A stretch of DNA of 64,000 bases from Tractidigestivibacter montrealensis (GTDB taxonomy: Bacteria; Actinomycetota; Coriobacteriia; Coriobacteriales; Atopobiaceae), in NCBI RefSeq assembly GCF_024741235.1, contig NZ_JANSKA010000002.1, forward strand, positions 124,001-188,000, written 5' to 3'. The position numbers were made by a program, and so were the translations under genes. Positions 33,073-42,239 of the stretch are shown here, in pieces. The notes under the pieces were generated by a model. The model was not told where the DNA came from. It saw nothing but the letters and a program-made list of their open reading frames with translations, and did not search any database. Position 1 is the stretch's first letter; the number at the start of each line of letters is the position of its first letter.

Positions 33073-34023
33073 TCACAACCAACCACCTAGCTCCGGCAGT
33101 CCGCGCCAGAATCGCTTGGGCATCCAGGAGGCACGCAGGTCATACCCGCGGCTGGCGGCTCCTCTCCCCGGCAGCTCCATAGCGCGATAGAATCGCTGCC
33201 ACAGCGCCTGGACAAGCCGTTCTCTCTCGTCTGTCTCGTCCACGCGCGCGACAAGCGTGGCGGCGGTGTCCTCATCGAGACCCACGACGGCGCAGGCGGC
33301 ATCGCCTGGCTCGTGGAAGATGGCAACCAGGTGCCCAGGATCAACCACCACAAAGCGGTCCTCCCGCATCCGACGCGCAAAGTGCGTGCCCACCAGCGGT
33401 AGCGTGTTCTCGTTGGGCTCGAAGACCGAGACAAAGGTCCCATCGGGGAGGCGAGCAAAACGCACAAACTGGCGTGTGTGCTCGCACTCCGAGGAGACAC
33501 GCTGCACCAGCTTGGCAAACGCCAGCGCCTCTGGTGCCGCAACGTCCTCGTAGAGACGCTTTCCCTCCGAGAAGCCCAAACGCAGGTAGCGATGGACCAC
33601 CTCGGGCATGTCGCTCTCGTCAGACGCACAGGCGAGAACGACGCGCCGTGCGCAGGTGGTACCGCAGCGCTTCTCGAAGCCTGAGAACACCCGCTTGGCT
33701 AGTGCCACAACGGAGTCATCATCCTCGTCTTCAAGCGTCACGATCTTCTCGCCTAGGCGTACCTGAGCTTCATCCGTGGCAACCAGCCGCACGCGATGTG
33801 GCTCGGCGTGTGCGAGGTATGTTACGCCCACGGCCGCAAGCACAGATTCCGTGGTGCGCTCGCAGCACACGGCAACGGCCTCGCCGCCTGCGAGTGCGGA
33901 GAACACCTCTGTCTTCGCTTGCTCGACGGCACTGCCTGCCGCAGCGGCCTCGCGCGTGCTAGAACAAGCTAAGCTGCCCCTCTGCCTGGCGTCTGGTTGC
34001 GTTGTACTTGCTCCCCGCGGCAT
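33073..34023 (-). CDS. DUF4130 protein partnered with a DNA-repair radical SAM enzyme (TIGR03915)
   Basis: A 316-residue protein of the TIGR03915 type, recognised by KRVFSGFEKRCGTT, VVHRYLRLGFSEGKRL, FAKLVQRVSSECEHTRQFVRF, HFARRMREDRFVVVDPGH and the final WQRFYRAMELPGR plus LRASWMPKRFWRGLPEL. It always neighbours the radical SAM protein encoded upstream and is predicted to work with it on DNA; the reaction is unknown. ATG 34023 overlaps the upstream gene by 65 bases, and the first 40 residues look atypical, so the true start may be further in. Confidence 0.85.
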   Translation of the reverse strand: MPRGASTTQPDARQRGSLACSSTREAAAAGSAVEQAKTEVFSALAGGEAVAVCCERTTESVLAAVGVTYLAHAEPHRVRLVATDEAQVRLGEKIVTLEDEDDDSVVALAKRVFSGFEKRCGTTCARRVVLACASDESDMPEVVHRYLRLGFSEGKRLYEDVAAPEALAFAKLVQRVSSECEHTRQFVRFARLPDGTFVSVFEPNENTLPLVGTHFARRMREDRFVVVDPGHLVAIFHEPGDAACAVVGLDEDTAATLVARVDETDERERLVQALWQRFYRAMELPGRGAASRGYDLRASWMPKRFWRGLPELGGWL

Positions 34024-35344
34024 CGCTCACCACCCTCTGCCTTATGAGTTCCGGATCGAGCGGCGCAGCAAGGTCTCGCTTGCCGCCGCACGTCACGAAA
34101 TAGCGCGCCCGCTTGAATGCAACGCCAAGCCCCTGCAGGTCATCCACACAGAGGCGTCTGGTTCGCCTGGCTGCGAGGATGCGCCTTGCCCCAACTGGCC
34201 CAATGCCGGGAACGCGCAGCAGCGTCTCGAGCGATGCGTCCATGACCTCGACGGGAAATGCGTCCATGTGCGCGAGCGCCCAGGCAAGCTTTGGGTCCAC
34301 ATCGAGGTCGAGCCAGGGGCGGCTGGGCGTTGCCAGCTCGTCTGGCGTGAAGGCGTAGTAGCGCATGAGCCAGTCTGCCTGGTAAAGGCGGTGCTCGCGG
34401 CGCAAGGGCACGGGCGTCTCGCGATCTGGCAGGCGACTGTCCTCGACCATGGGCATGTATGCCGAGAAGAAGATGCGCTTGAGCCCGTAGTGGTCGTACA
34501 GCGACTTCGAGAGCTGCAGGATGTGGTTGTCGTCCTCGGGGGTGGCACCCACAATGATCTGCGTGGACTGACCTGCCGGCACAAACTTGCGCAGCGCGTT
34601 GGGAACAGCGCTCGTGGGCCGTCCAAGCGTATAGCGCGCCCCAACCGAGGTGACCTGCATTCCCTCGGATACGTGGCTGCTCTTTCCCCTGCGACTTCTC
34701 GCCAGCGCCTTCTTGCCGGCGGGGGAGTCTAGGAGCGCCTGCTCCTCCGCGTGGCGTGTGGTGGCAATCTGCGCCATGGGGGCCATGACGGAACGGGCAT
34801 CCTTGTCCGGGCAGAGCGAGGCGAGAGACGCCCTGCTGGGAAGCTCCAGGTTCACGGAGAGCCTGTCTGCAAGGCGCCCCAGGCGGTCCACAAGCTCCGG
34901 AGAAGTGCCGGGAATCACCTTTGCGTGCACGTAGCCGTTAAAGCGAAACTCCCCGCGCAGCGCCTTAAGGCAGGCAATCATGCGCTCTGTGGTGTTATGC
35001 GGGTTTCCCAGAACGGCTGACGAGAGGAACAAGCCCTCGATGTAGTTGCGCTTGTAGAAGTCCACCGTGAGCTCGGCCAGCTCCCGCGGCTCGAACGTTG
35101 CCCTGGGACAGCTGGCTCCGCGACGGTTGACGCAATATGCGCAGTCATAGCTGCAGGCGTTTGACATGAGCACCTTGAGCAGCGTGATGCAGCGCCCGTC
35201 TGCCGAGAAGGAATGGCAGAGCCCGCTTGCGCAGACATCGCCCACCATGCCCTCGCGCGGTCCGCGCGTGACGCCGGACGAGGTGCACGCAGCGTCAAAG
35301 CGCGCCGCCTCGGCGAGAATCCCCAGCTTGGTGAGCTTGTCCAT
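33959..35344 (-). CDS. Putative DNA modification/repair radical SAM protein (TIGR03916)
   Basis: A 461-residue protein with radical SAM cysteines CSYDCAYC near residue 65 and the flanking KVLMSNACSYDC/YCVNRRGA segments, a TIM-barrel core, and a C-terminal helix-hairpin-helix region LLRVPGIGPVGARRILAARR typical of DNA-binding. These features and the DUF4130 partner match the TIGR03915/TIGR03916 pair, thought to repair or modify DNA bases. ATG 35344 follows GGGAGGTGCC on the minus strand. A two-gene operon. Confidence 0.92.
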   Translation of the reverse strand: MDKLTKLGILAEAARFDAACTSSGVTRGPREGMVGDVCASGLCHSFSADGRCITLLKVLMSNACSYDCAYCVNRRGASCPRATFEPRELAELTVDFYKRNYIEGLFLSSAVLGNPHNTTERMIACLKALRGEFRFNGYVHAKVIPGTSPELVDRLGRLADRLSVNLELPSRASLASLCPDKDARSVMAPMAQIATTRHAEEQALLDSPAGKKALARSRRGKSSHVSEGMQVTSVGARYTLGRPTSAVPNALRKFVPAGQSTQIIVGATPEDDNHILQLSKSLYDHYGLKRIFFSAYMPMVEDSRLPDRETPVPLRREHRLYQADWLMRYYAFTPDELATPSRPWLDLDVDPKLAWALAHMDAFPVEVMDASLETLLRVPGIGPVGARRILAARRTRRLCVDDLQGLGVAFKRARYFVTCGGKRDLAAPLDPELIRQRVVSDAAGSKYNATRRQAEGQLSLF

Positions 35345-35630
35345 GGCACCTCCCGGATGACTCGATAACAGAACGAATGTTCCATGACAGTCTACATCAC
35401 CCCCATGACTAGCACAAGTGTTCTAAGATGATGTCATAGCGACGTGCAGCCTTGAATTACGTTCCGCTTCGACTTCACGGTTTCGTCGTCACTGCCATGA
35501 ATCAATGCCCCTATCTAACTGGCTTTTCTTAAATCTGTGACAGCTGTCTGCCTGTGAGTGATCCGAAGAATGGCAGAGAAGTGCAAGCACGTCCTGCTAC
35601 CCTCTCCGACAACCGAGGAAAGGGGCTGGC

Positions 35631-36596
35631 ATGGGGCTGTACTTGGGACATGAGTCGGCATTGCGATATTGGCTTACAAAAAGGGGAGACGAGTGTCTCC
35701 CCGATTGTTCGCCCGATACGAGCCTCGCTCATGCGACGGCAAATAAAGGCGAGATCATCTCGAGCCCACTGCCGTTTGGATGTTCTGAAGAACGTCCGCT
35801 CCACCTGCTCCTGCCAGGCAAGGGTGGGCGAAGGTCAAATCCTGGGGTGCGGGAGCATCAACTCTCGTCCGTATTGCCCAGGGGTTCCTTTCAATCGTTG
35901 GCGGGTACGGTTAGGGTGGCGTCTCCCGAGCTCACCTATCTATTGATGGCTCAGAGCCGGGGCATTCAGGAGCTTGCCGTCATTGGGTGCTATCTCTGTG
36001 GGGGATTCTCTATCTCGGATGAGGGGAGGGGCTACACTGGGCCTCGAGATCCCCTTGCTACTCCAGAGAACTTATCGGCATTCCTGGATCTCATGCCTGG
36101 GGCATATGGGCTCAACAAGGCACGCCGTGCTCTGCGATATGTTGTTCCAAACACGGCATCACCAATAGAAACCCTGCTTGCGCTAACGAGCTCGCTCCCT
36201 CCAATGCTGGGCGGGAGGACGATGCCTCAAGTGGCTGCGAACCAGCGAATTGTTGTACCGGAAAGGCTGCAGAATCTGATGGCGACTGATGAGCTGTTTG
36301 GTGACCTGTACTATGCGTCGGTGAAGGGAGACATCGAATACGACAGCTACGACTTCCATACAGGCAGATATCGCCTCGATCATACGAGCACGCGTCGGAA
36401 CGTAATCGAAGCAGCGGGGATAAAAGTGGTTTCTGCGACGTGGGGGCAGATAAAGACGTTCGGGCTGTACCAAGACTTTTGGTGGCTCGTTGAGAACAAT
36501 TTTGGGATTAGACATAAAACATTTAATAAAAAGCAGCTGTTAGCTCAAGAGGCACTATATTGCATGCTTACAAACCCGCAGTTTCAGCTCTTTTGA
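35631..36596 (+). CDS. Hypothetical protein, possible endonuclease-like C-terminus
   Basis: A 321-residue protein I cannot assign with confidence. It starts MGLYLGHESALRYWL behind GAGGAAAGGGG and ends with GDIEYDSYDFHTG, LDHTSTRRNVIEAAGIKVV, which resembles the DxEYD...H...D..R...L...G pattern of Vsr/DUF559-type nucleases attached to AbiEi-like antitoxin domains. G+C is visibly lower than in neighbours, with many ATA, AGG and AAA codons, suggesting transfer. It stands alone, followed by the ~140 bp repeat copy B. Role in defence or toxin-antitoxin function is only a possibility. Confidence 0.55.
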   Translation: MGLYLGHESALRYWLTKRGDECLPDCSPDTSLAHATANKGEIISSPLPFGCSEERPLHLLLPGKGGRRSNPGVREHQLSSVLPRGSFQSLAGTVRVASPELTYLLMAQSRGIQELAVIGCYLCGGFSISDEGRGYTGPRDPLATPENLSAFLDLMPGAYGLNKARRALRYVVPNTASPIETLLALTSSLPPMLGGRTMPQVAANQRIVVPERLQNLMATDELFGDLYYASVKGDIEYDSYDFHTGRYRLDHTSTRRNVIEAAGIKVVSATWGQIKTFGLYQDFWWLVENNFGIRHKTFNKKQLLAQEALYCMLTNPQFQLF

Positions 36597-36636
36597 TGCC
36601 AGCCGTTCGGGTGCTGGAAGAGGGGCCCTCTGCATG

Positions 36637-36776
36637 AAAATCGACATTGACGGCCCATTTCCGGCGAACCATCGAGTACGAATGTACTAACTTTTTGAGG
36701 AACAGCAGGTAGAAAAATGGCACTCACGGGGTGATACTAAGCGAAGTCCCGAATTTGGGCCGTCAAAGTCGATTTT
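36637..36776 (+). repeat. ~140 bp interspersed repeat, copy B
   Basis: Ends are 21-base terminal inverted repeats with one mismatch: 36637-36657 starts AAAATCGAC and 36756-36776 is its reverse complement. The interior matches copy A (7315-7458, opposite strand). No ORF. The terminal repeats and small size suggest a MITE-like element or a structured RNA. Confidence 0.8.
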
Positions 36777-36890
36777 TGCGCAGTGCCTCACTCCGGAGGC
36801 TAGGCAATCCTTGAGATTCGGGAAGTGCCTGTCAATAGACTTGCTTGGATGCATCGAAGGGCTGCCGGTTGCTCATCCTGAGCAAATAGT

Positions 36891-37252
36891 GCGAAGTGGG
36901 CCTATGAGCCGGGTTCTGTCGTGGACGATCATTTATCTACGAACGCCGTTGCCGGCGCCCTCTAGCGCGCAACCCGAGCGCGGTGCGGGCCACACCATAG
37001 CGCTCCTATTTGCGTTTGCTCCGGAAGGGGCTTGCCAAGCCGCCGTGTTGCCACGACGCTGGTGGTCTCTTACACCACCGTTTCAGCTTTTCTCTCACCC
37101 GCCGAGGCGGGCAGCGGGAGTCTTCTTTTCTGCGGCGCTTTCCGTCGGGTCACCCCGCCTGGCCGTTAGCCAGCTTCCTGCCCTGTGGAGCCCGGACTTT
37201 CCTCATGGCCTGCGGCAAGCCGCCGGCCCCGCGATCGTCTGACCCACTTCGC
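36891..37252 (-). ncRNA. rnpB: RNase P RNA
   Basis: Bacterial type A RNase P RNA, the catalytic RNA that trims tRNA 5' ends. On the minus strand it contains the 5' core GAGGAAAGTCCGGGCTCC, and near the 3' end ACAGAACCCGGCTCATAGG. P1 is a perfect 10-bp pairing of 37243-37252 with 36891-36900 and sets both ends. A -10 element (ATTCTA on the plus strand, 37260-37265) lies 7 bases before the 5' end. Confidence 0.97.
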
Positions 37253-37368
37253 AGGGGAGATTCTAGCACGATGGCGCCTGTCGTCGTGCAGCGCAATTAC
37301 AATGACGGGGTATCCTGCACAAGGTATGTATGCACGAGGGGCGCAGCGCCCGGGGGGAGGTCGTTTGC

Positions 37369-37905
37369 ATGGGGATCTTTGACAGGCTCTCGCGCGGGAG
37401 GCGCACGGCGACGGAGGTACCCCGTGCCATTTCCGCCTCTGCGGAGCCTGGCGGTGTTCTCGCTCCGGTTGATGGCGTTGCAACGCCGCTCTCCCAAGTG
37501 TCTGATCCAGTCTTCGCACAGGGGATGCTGGGTCCGGGTATGGCCGTCAAGCCCTCCGGAAACGTCATATATGCGCCGGTCGCGGGCACAGTCACGTCTG
37601 CCGTGGATACCGGGCACGCCCTGGGGCTCACCTCTGGCGACGGCATGGAGGTGCTCATCCACATTGGTGTCGACACCGTCGAGATGCGCGGTGATGGCTT
37701 TAACGTGCTGGTCGAGAAGGGTGACCACGTTGAGGCTGGTGCGCCACTCATCACGTTTGACGTCGAGAAGATTCGTGCCGCCGGGCATGATGATATGGTG
37801 ATGGTCTCTGTGATGAACGCATCTGGCAAGGCTATGCCTGCCGTGGCCGCGGGCGTGCGGGTTCGCGCAGGGGAGCCCCTCTTTAGCCTGGAAGGTAGGG
37901 CATAA
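37369..37905 (+). CDS. crr: PTS glucose-type IIA component
   Basis: A 178-residue IIA-Glc domain protein that carries phosphate from HPr to a sugar-specific IIB. APVAGTVTSAVD, the accessory His83 in TGHALG, and phospho-accepting His98 in LIHIGVDTVEM are intact, with EKGDHVEAG and the MVSVMN end. ATG 37369 follows GGGGGGAGG by eight bases. It is a stand-alone IIA, not fused to IIBC, so it may serve an incomplete permease encoded elsewhere. The next gene starts three bases after its stop. Confidence 0.93.
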   Translation: MGIFDRLSRGRRTATEVPRAISASAEPGGVLAPVDGVATPLSQVSDPVFAQGMLGPGMAVKPSGNVIYAPVAGTVTSAVDTGHALGLTSGDGMEVLIHIGVDTVEMRGDGFNVLVEKGDHVEAGAPLITFDVEKIRAAGHDDMVMVSVMNASGKAMPAVAAGVRVRAGEPLFSLEGRA

Positions 37906-37907
37906 CG

Positions 37908-38558
37908 GTGGGGGAGACGTTACGGTCCGGCTATCTCACTCTTACGAATGGCGCCGAGGTCACGGGCGAGTTCGAGGACCGTCGCAGCCGCTTTATCGCG
38001 CAGCTTGTGCATGTGTCGAGCGAGGCCGAGGCAAACGCCTTCATCGAGAAGGTGCGCTCGCGCCATCATGACGCCCGACACAACGTGCCGGCTTGGGTTC
38101 TTGCGGACGGTCGGGAGCGCTGCTCGGACGATGGCGAGCCAAGTCGCACGGCAGGCATGCCTACTCTCGAGGTGCTCCACGGTGCCGGCCTTAGGGATGT
38201 GTGCTGTGTGGTGACCCGCTACTTTGGTGGGACGCTCCTTGGGCCTGGCGGCCTTGTTCGAGCCTATACGGCGGCCACGCAGGCGGCGGTTGAGGAGGCC
38301 CATGCGACAGGCGTCATCGTCGAGATGACGCTGGTGACGCGCGTAGTGGTGCAGATTCCATACTCAGCCTACGATCGTCTCACGCGCATGGTGGCAGATG
38401 CCGGCGGACGCGTGCGAGACTCCGTATTTGCCGAGGACGTGCAGCTTACCTGCGCTTTCCATACGGGGGACGAGGAGGCCTTTGTCGCCGCGGTGACCGA
38501 CTTTGCCAACGGCGATGACATCTGCCACGTGGGAGAGCCGGGCTTCGCCGAGTTCTAG
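37908..38558 (+). CDS. YigZ/IMPACT family protein
   Basis: A 216-residue protein with the IMPACT N-terminal domain: EFEDRRSRFIAQLVHV, RHHDARHNVPAWV, DDGEPSRTAGMPTLEVL and VVTRYFGGTLLGPGGLVRAY, and a second ferredoxin-like DUF1949 domain after residue 140. Function in bacteria is unsettled; a role in translation regulation is suggested by the eukaryotic relative. GTG 37908 follows the crr stop directly. Confidence 0.93.
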   Translation: MGETLRSGYLTLTNGAEVTGEFEDRRSRFIAQLVHVSSEAEANAFIEKVRSRHHDARHNVPAWVLADGRERCSDDGEPSRTAGMPTLEVLHGAGLRDVCCVVTRYFGGTLLGPGGLVRAYTAATQAAVEEAHATGVIVEMTLVTRVVVQIPYSAYDRLTRMVADAGGRVRDSVFAEDVQLTCAFHTGDEEAFVAAVTDFANGDDICHVGEPGFAEF

Positions 38559-38569
38559 TATGCACAGAA

Positions 38570-38599
38570 GCGCCCCTTGGCCATGCGGCCGAGGGGCGC
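38570..38599. terminator. Hairpin between convergent genes
   Basis: GCGCCCC (38570-38576) pairs with GGGGCGC (38593-38599), extended by TTGGCC/GGCCGA around an ATGC loop: 13 bp with one G-T pair. Located between the convergent ends at 38558 and 38638, so probably a two-way terminator, though no T-run follows. Confidence 0.6.
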
Positions 38600-38637
38600 A
38601 GTTGAATCGATTGGGTGTGGCAGGCTGCGAAATTGGC

Positions 38638-39264
38638 TCAGAACCTAAGGCCAAGCCCGTCGAGGTAGCCCTCTAGCTCCTGTGCGCTTGTGAACTGGTG
38701 TGCCTGCATGCCGGCGACCCTGGCACCCGCCACGTTGTCCGCGTTGTCGTCCACAAAGAGGCAACTTGCTGGATCAAGGCCATAGCGCTCGCAGAGCACC
38801 AGGTAGATTGCTGGATCTGGTTTCATGATGCGCTCGAACGCCGAGACTACCCAGCCGTCCATATGAGGGAAGGAGGGAATGCGGTCTTTCTGTCTCCAAA
38901 AGCGCGTGCCCGCGTTGGAGAGCACGTAGCAGCCATACCCCGCGGCGTGCAGCCGCTCGACAACGGCGTTTGTCTCCACGAAGACGGGTTGGTGCTCGTG
39001 CCAGTGCACCATGCACTCGTGCAGGTTGGGCCAGAGCCGCTGGGGAAGCCTTGCCTGGGCCATGCGCTCGATGGTGTCCTCGCTTATGGCACCTGCGTCG
39101 AGCAGCGGCCACGCGGGGCTCGCGAAGAGCGCCGCGTTGAGTGCCGCGGCGTCCTCCTCGTTGGCAGTGAAGACGTGCGAGAACAGCGGACCATTGAAGT
39201 CGAGAAGCACGCCGCCCATGTCAAAGACGATGTTTCGAACGGGGGTGTCCTGTGATGTAGCCAT
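38638..39264 (-). CDS. HAD family hydrolase (YihX-like)
   Basis: A 208-residue HAD-IA phosphatase. Motif I is VFDMGGVLLDFNG (nucleophile Asp, residues about 13-25), motif II LSNAGTRFW, motif III Lys in IMKPDPAIY and motif IV FVDDNADNV. The DMGGV form of motif I and cap size match YihX-type sugar phosphatases. ATG 39264 has GAGGAGAT directly upstream; a longer frame exists but reads as Arg-rich shadow of the next gene. Confidence 0.88.
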   Translation of the reverse strand: MATSQDTPVRNIVFDMGGVLLDFNGPLFSHVFTANEEDAAALNAALFASPAWPLLDAGAISEDTIERMAQARLPQRLWPNLHECMVHWHEHQPVFVETNAVVERLHAAGYGCYVLSNAGTRFWRQKDRIPSFPHMDGWVVSAFERIMKPDPAIYLVLCERYGLDPASCLFVDDNADNVAGARVAGMQAHQFTSAQELEGYLDGLGLRF

Positions 39265-39317
39265 ATCTCCTCCAATGGTCCGCACTGTCCGCATTGCGTG
39301 CGAGAAACCTCGCAGCC

Positions 39318-40778
39318 CTACGACCTCACGCCGAGACCGGCCGCAACGCCGTCCCATGGCTCGACGTCGACTGCCTCCGTCTTGTCCCACAGCTCGAGGA
39401 CGTCTGCGGGGACGAACTTGCGCATGACCGTCACGGCGCCGCCATAGGTGCGGAACCAGTCGGCGCTCATGTAGAGGTAGCCGTCCTTGCAGGAGTCCTT
39501 GCCCCAGCTGTTCTCGACGCGCCAGGCAACGGGCTTGCCCGCGTCGTCCAGCTCCACGCCCTGGAAGGTCATGGCGTGGGTGAGGGAGGTCTCGCGCACG
39601 TCGAGCATGTCCTCGCGGCTCATCTTGAGGCCAACGCCAAAGAGGCCCTCGAGGTCGAGGCCGTCGGTTGCCAGTACGCCGGGGAAGTCCTCGATGTGGC
39701 GCGGGAACTCCTGCATGACGTCGGCGTCCATGCCCACGGGCACGCCCGCCTTGAGACTGGCGATGGCGGCCTGCTCCAGCACTTCCTGCGACATGTTGAG
39801 GAAGCGGTTGGGGGTGCCGCCAACCATGGGCTCCTCGAGCAGGACGTGCCACGCCGTCTTCCAGGGGCGAGAGCCACCTGGCATGCAGACCAGCTGCACA
39901 TAGTCATTGGGGTCGAAGGGAACATAGCGCTCGGCGAACTCGCGCGGGGTGATGCCGGCGTCGCGAAGCAGCATACGGGTGTCCTTCTCGGCATCCTTGG
40001 CGTCTGCGGCGGCTTCCTTCTCGGGGTCGTCCTTGGGGAGGATTGGCGTGAGCTTTGAGGCGTCTACCTTGGCCTTCTTGCCAACCTTGACCTCAAGGTC
40101 AAAGGTCGCGGGCGGCTCGCCCAGGCACACGGAGAGCATGCGGTAGACGTCGGCCATGCAGGCGTCCTTCTTGGCAGCAAGCTCGTCGGCGCTGGCGCCC
40201 GCGCGATGAGCACGGCGAATGTCCGCGGCGGCACGGCGCAGCAGTCGATCGAGCTGGGCGTCCATCTCGGCGGAGCTCTTGGTGCAGGCCGTCTCGGGCA
40301 TCACGTCCTTGGGGACAAGGCCCCACTTGGCAATGAGGTCCATGGCCTCGAAGTAGTAGCCGCCGTCGCTCATGCCCCACTCGAGCACGTGGTCAAGCTC
40401 TCGGTCGTTGTCAGGGCGGTCGACCAGCGCAATCACGTGGTCGAGCATGGCGTTGGCCTTCTCGAGCTTGTCGTAGAACATGCCAAATGCCTGCGAGAAC
40501 TCAAAGGAGTCCACGTCGAGCAGGTTCATCGTGGCAGCGCGAGCTACGTTGAAGGCCGAGAACATCCAGCAGCGGCCGCTCTGGCGCTGGTTGGTGACCT
40601 CGCCGGTGCGCTTGATGGAGACGCCGTAGGTGTCGTGGTAGGTCCGCATGCGTGTGTAGTCGCGCGCGGCGGCCATCACGTTCATGGAGGTCACGGCGTT
40701 TCTCGCAACGCGGTTGGCGCGCTCGGCCCCAAAGGCCGCCCCCTGCTCGCGCGCCCAACTCGTATCAATACTTCCCAT
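39318..40778 (-). CDS. pepC: Aminopeptidase C (C1 family), copy 1
   Basis: A 486-residue bleomycin-hydrolase-type cysteine aminopeptidase, cytosolic and hexameric in known relatives. The active Cys is in QRQSGRCWMFSAFN (near residue 72), His in LTHAMTFQGV and Asn in VENSWGK. A Lys/Asp/Ala-rich insertion of about 40 residues (about 255-295) is absent from the copy upstream. ATG 40778 follows GGGAAGGAACC. It lies 57 bases downstream of the second copy. Confidence 0.93.
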   Translation of the reverse strand: MGSIDTSWAREQGAAFGAERANRVARNAVTSMNVMAAARDYTRMRTYHDTYGVSIKRTGEVTNQRQSGRCWMFSAFNVARAATMNLLDVDSFEFSQAFGMFYDKLEKANAMLDHVIALVDRPDNDRELDHVLEWGMSDGGYYFEAMDLIAKWGLVPKDVMPETACTKSSAEMDAQLDRLLRRAAADIRRAHRAGASADELAAKKDACMADVYRMLSVCLGEPPATFDLEVKVGKKAKVDASKLTPILPKDDPEKEAAADAKDAEKDTRMLLRDAGITPREFAERYVPFDPNDYVQLVCMPGGSRPWKTAWHVLLEEPMVGGTPNRFLNMSQEVLEQAAIASLKAGVPVGMDADVMQEFPRHIEDFPGVLATDGLDLEGLFGVGLKMSREDMLDVRETSLTHAMTFQGVELDDAGKPVAWRVENSWGKDSCKDGYLYMSADWFRTYGGAVTVMRKFVPADVLELWDKTEAVDVEPWDGVAAGLGVRS

Positions 40779-40792
40779 GTGGTTCCTTCCCG

Positions 40793-40823
40793 ATGAGACA
40801 AAGGGACAGTCCCTTTGTCTCAT
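40793..40823. repeat. Perfect 31-base palindrome
   Basis: ATGAGACAAAGGGAC (40793-40807) and its exact reverse complement (40809-40823) flank a single A. It sits between the two pepC genes, 14 bases from either coding end. It could terminate the upstream copy, act as an operator, or be a REP/MITE-type element. Confidence 0.8.
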
Positions 40824-40835
40824 TCATTCTTGTTG

Positions 40836-42185
40836 TTACGCCAACGAGCCCATGGGGTCCCATGGCGCAAGCACAGTGGGCTCCTCGGTCTCGTAGGTAT
40901 GGCGCTCCTCCTCGGTGAGGTACTTCTTGTCAACAACGACCTGGTAGACGTACTCGTCAAACCATGCGTCGGACAGCGTGTCAAAGCCGTCGCGCCCGTG
41001 GTCCTTGCCCCAGGAGTTCTCCACCTTCCAAAGCGTGGGCTCGCCCTTCTCGTCCAGGCGCACGCCCTCGAGCACCATGGCGTGGGTCATGAGGCTCTCG
41101 CCGTAGTCCAGGCGCTCGGCCTTGTCCATGTTGCCCTCCACGGGGAAGCCAAAGAGTGCGTCCACGTCGAGCGCCGCGGTGTCCATGATGCCCTCGTCGC
41201 GCAGGTAGCTCTGGATAACGTCGCAGCCAAACCACACGGGCAGGTTGTCCCTGAGCTGCGCGATCGCCACGCGCTTGAGCTCTGTGGGCGGGAGGTTGAG
41301 GTAACGCACGCCGTGGTCCTCGAAGACGTTGCCCAGCCTGCTCACGGTGTAGGTGTGGCCAAAGGGCTTGTCGGCCGTGGGCGCGCTGATGAGCGACACA
41401 TAGGCGTCCACGTCCATGTCAACTGCGGTCGAGAAGAACTCCTTGGGCGTGAAGGTGCCGGTGAGCACGAGCTTGTCGTCCTTGTCGCGCAGGCGCACGG
41501 GGAAGCTTGCGGGCGGCTCTCCCAGACAGACGGCCAGCAGGTGGTAGACCTCGTCCATCATCTCCTTCTTCATGGAGCGCAGGTCGGCCATCTCGACGCC
41601 GGCCTCGTGGCTCTGGCGCAGGCGCTTGGCAGCACCGCGCAGGTAGCGCGTGAGGTAGCGGTCCATGTCGCTGGTGTTTCTCGAGCAGGCGGTCTCGGGC
41701 ATGGCCTCCTTGGGCACCACGCCGTACTTCTTCACGAGGCTGCGGAACATATCCCACTGCCCGCCGTCGCCGATGGGGTCGGTGAGCAGGAACGACACCA
41801 GGCGGCCGTCGAGAGGCTCGTCAAGTGTGTCGAGGATGTTCTCGAGGAACCAGTTGCTCTTCTCGAGCTTGTCCCAGAAAAGGGGATAGGCCTGCGAGAG
41901 CTCGAAGGTCTTGAGGTTGTACTTCTTGATGACGCGGTAGCGCATGGTGTTGAGGCTTGCGAACATCCAGCAACGGCCGGAGCGCTCCTGGTTGCACCTC
42001 TCGCCCTGCGTGACCTCGATATCGAACCCCAGCGCGTTTGTGGCGACGCCCTCGGGGCGGCGCGCGGCGGCGCGGATGCCGCTGGCGGTGACGGCGTTCT
42101 TTGCGACGGCGTTCACGCGCTCGGACGAAAAGTTCTCGTGCGAGGCAGCGAGGTCGTCAGCGGTGATGCTGGTCAGGTCGTCCAT
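40836..42185 (-). CDS. Aminopeptidase C (C1 family), copy 2
   Basis: A 449-residue paralogue of the preceding gene, with active Cys in ERSGRCWMFASLN, His in MTHAMVLEGV and Asn in VENSWGK. The two differ widely in sequence, so duplication is old. ATG 42185 has AGGAGGAAAG directly upstream; a longer frame upstream is noncoding shadow. Tandem PepC genes suggest heavy use of peptides as carbon and nitrogen source. Confidence 0.93.
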   Translation of the reverse strand: MDDLTSITADDLAASHENFSSERVNAVAKNAVTASGIRAAARRPEGVATNALGFDIEVTQGERCNQERSGRCWMFASLNTMRYRVIKKYNLKTFELSQAYPLFWDKLEKSNWFLENILDTLDEPLDGRLVSFLLTDPIGDGGQWDMFRSLVKKYGVVPKEAMPETACSRNTSDMDRYLTRYLRGAAKRLRQSHEAGVEMADLRSMKKEMMDEVYHLLAVCLGEPPASFPVRLRDKDDKLVLTGTFTPKEFFSTAVDMDVDAYVSLISAPTADKPFGHTYTVSRLGNVFEDHGVRYLNLPPTELKRVAIAQLRDNLPVWFGCDVIQSYLRDEGIMDTAALDVDALFGFPVEGNMDKAERLDYGESLMTHAMVLEGVRLDEKGEPTLWKVENSWGKDHGRDGFDTLSDAWFDEYVYQVVVDKKYLTEEERHTYETEEPTVLAPWDPMGSLA

Positions 42186-42239
42186 CTTTCCTCCTGATGT
42201 TTCATGGTTTGCGCAACATATTCCGCATCGAAGCATATC

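Noticed and set aside
39265-39852. N-terminal extension of the HAD protein
   Set aside because: The extra residues are Arg/His/Gly-rich and mirror pepC copy 1; the ribosome site at ATG 39264 decides the start.
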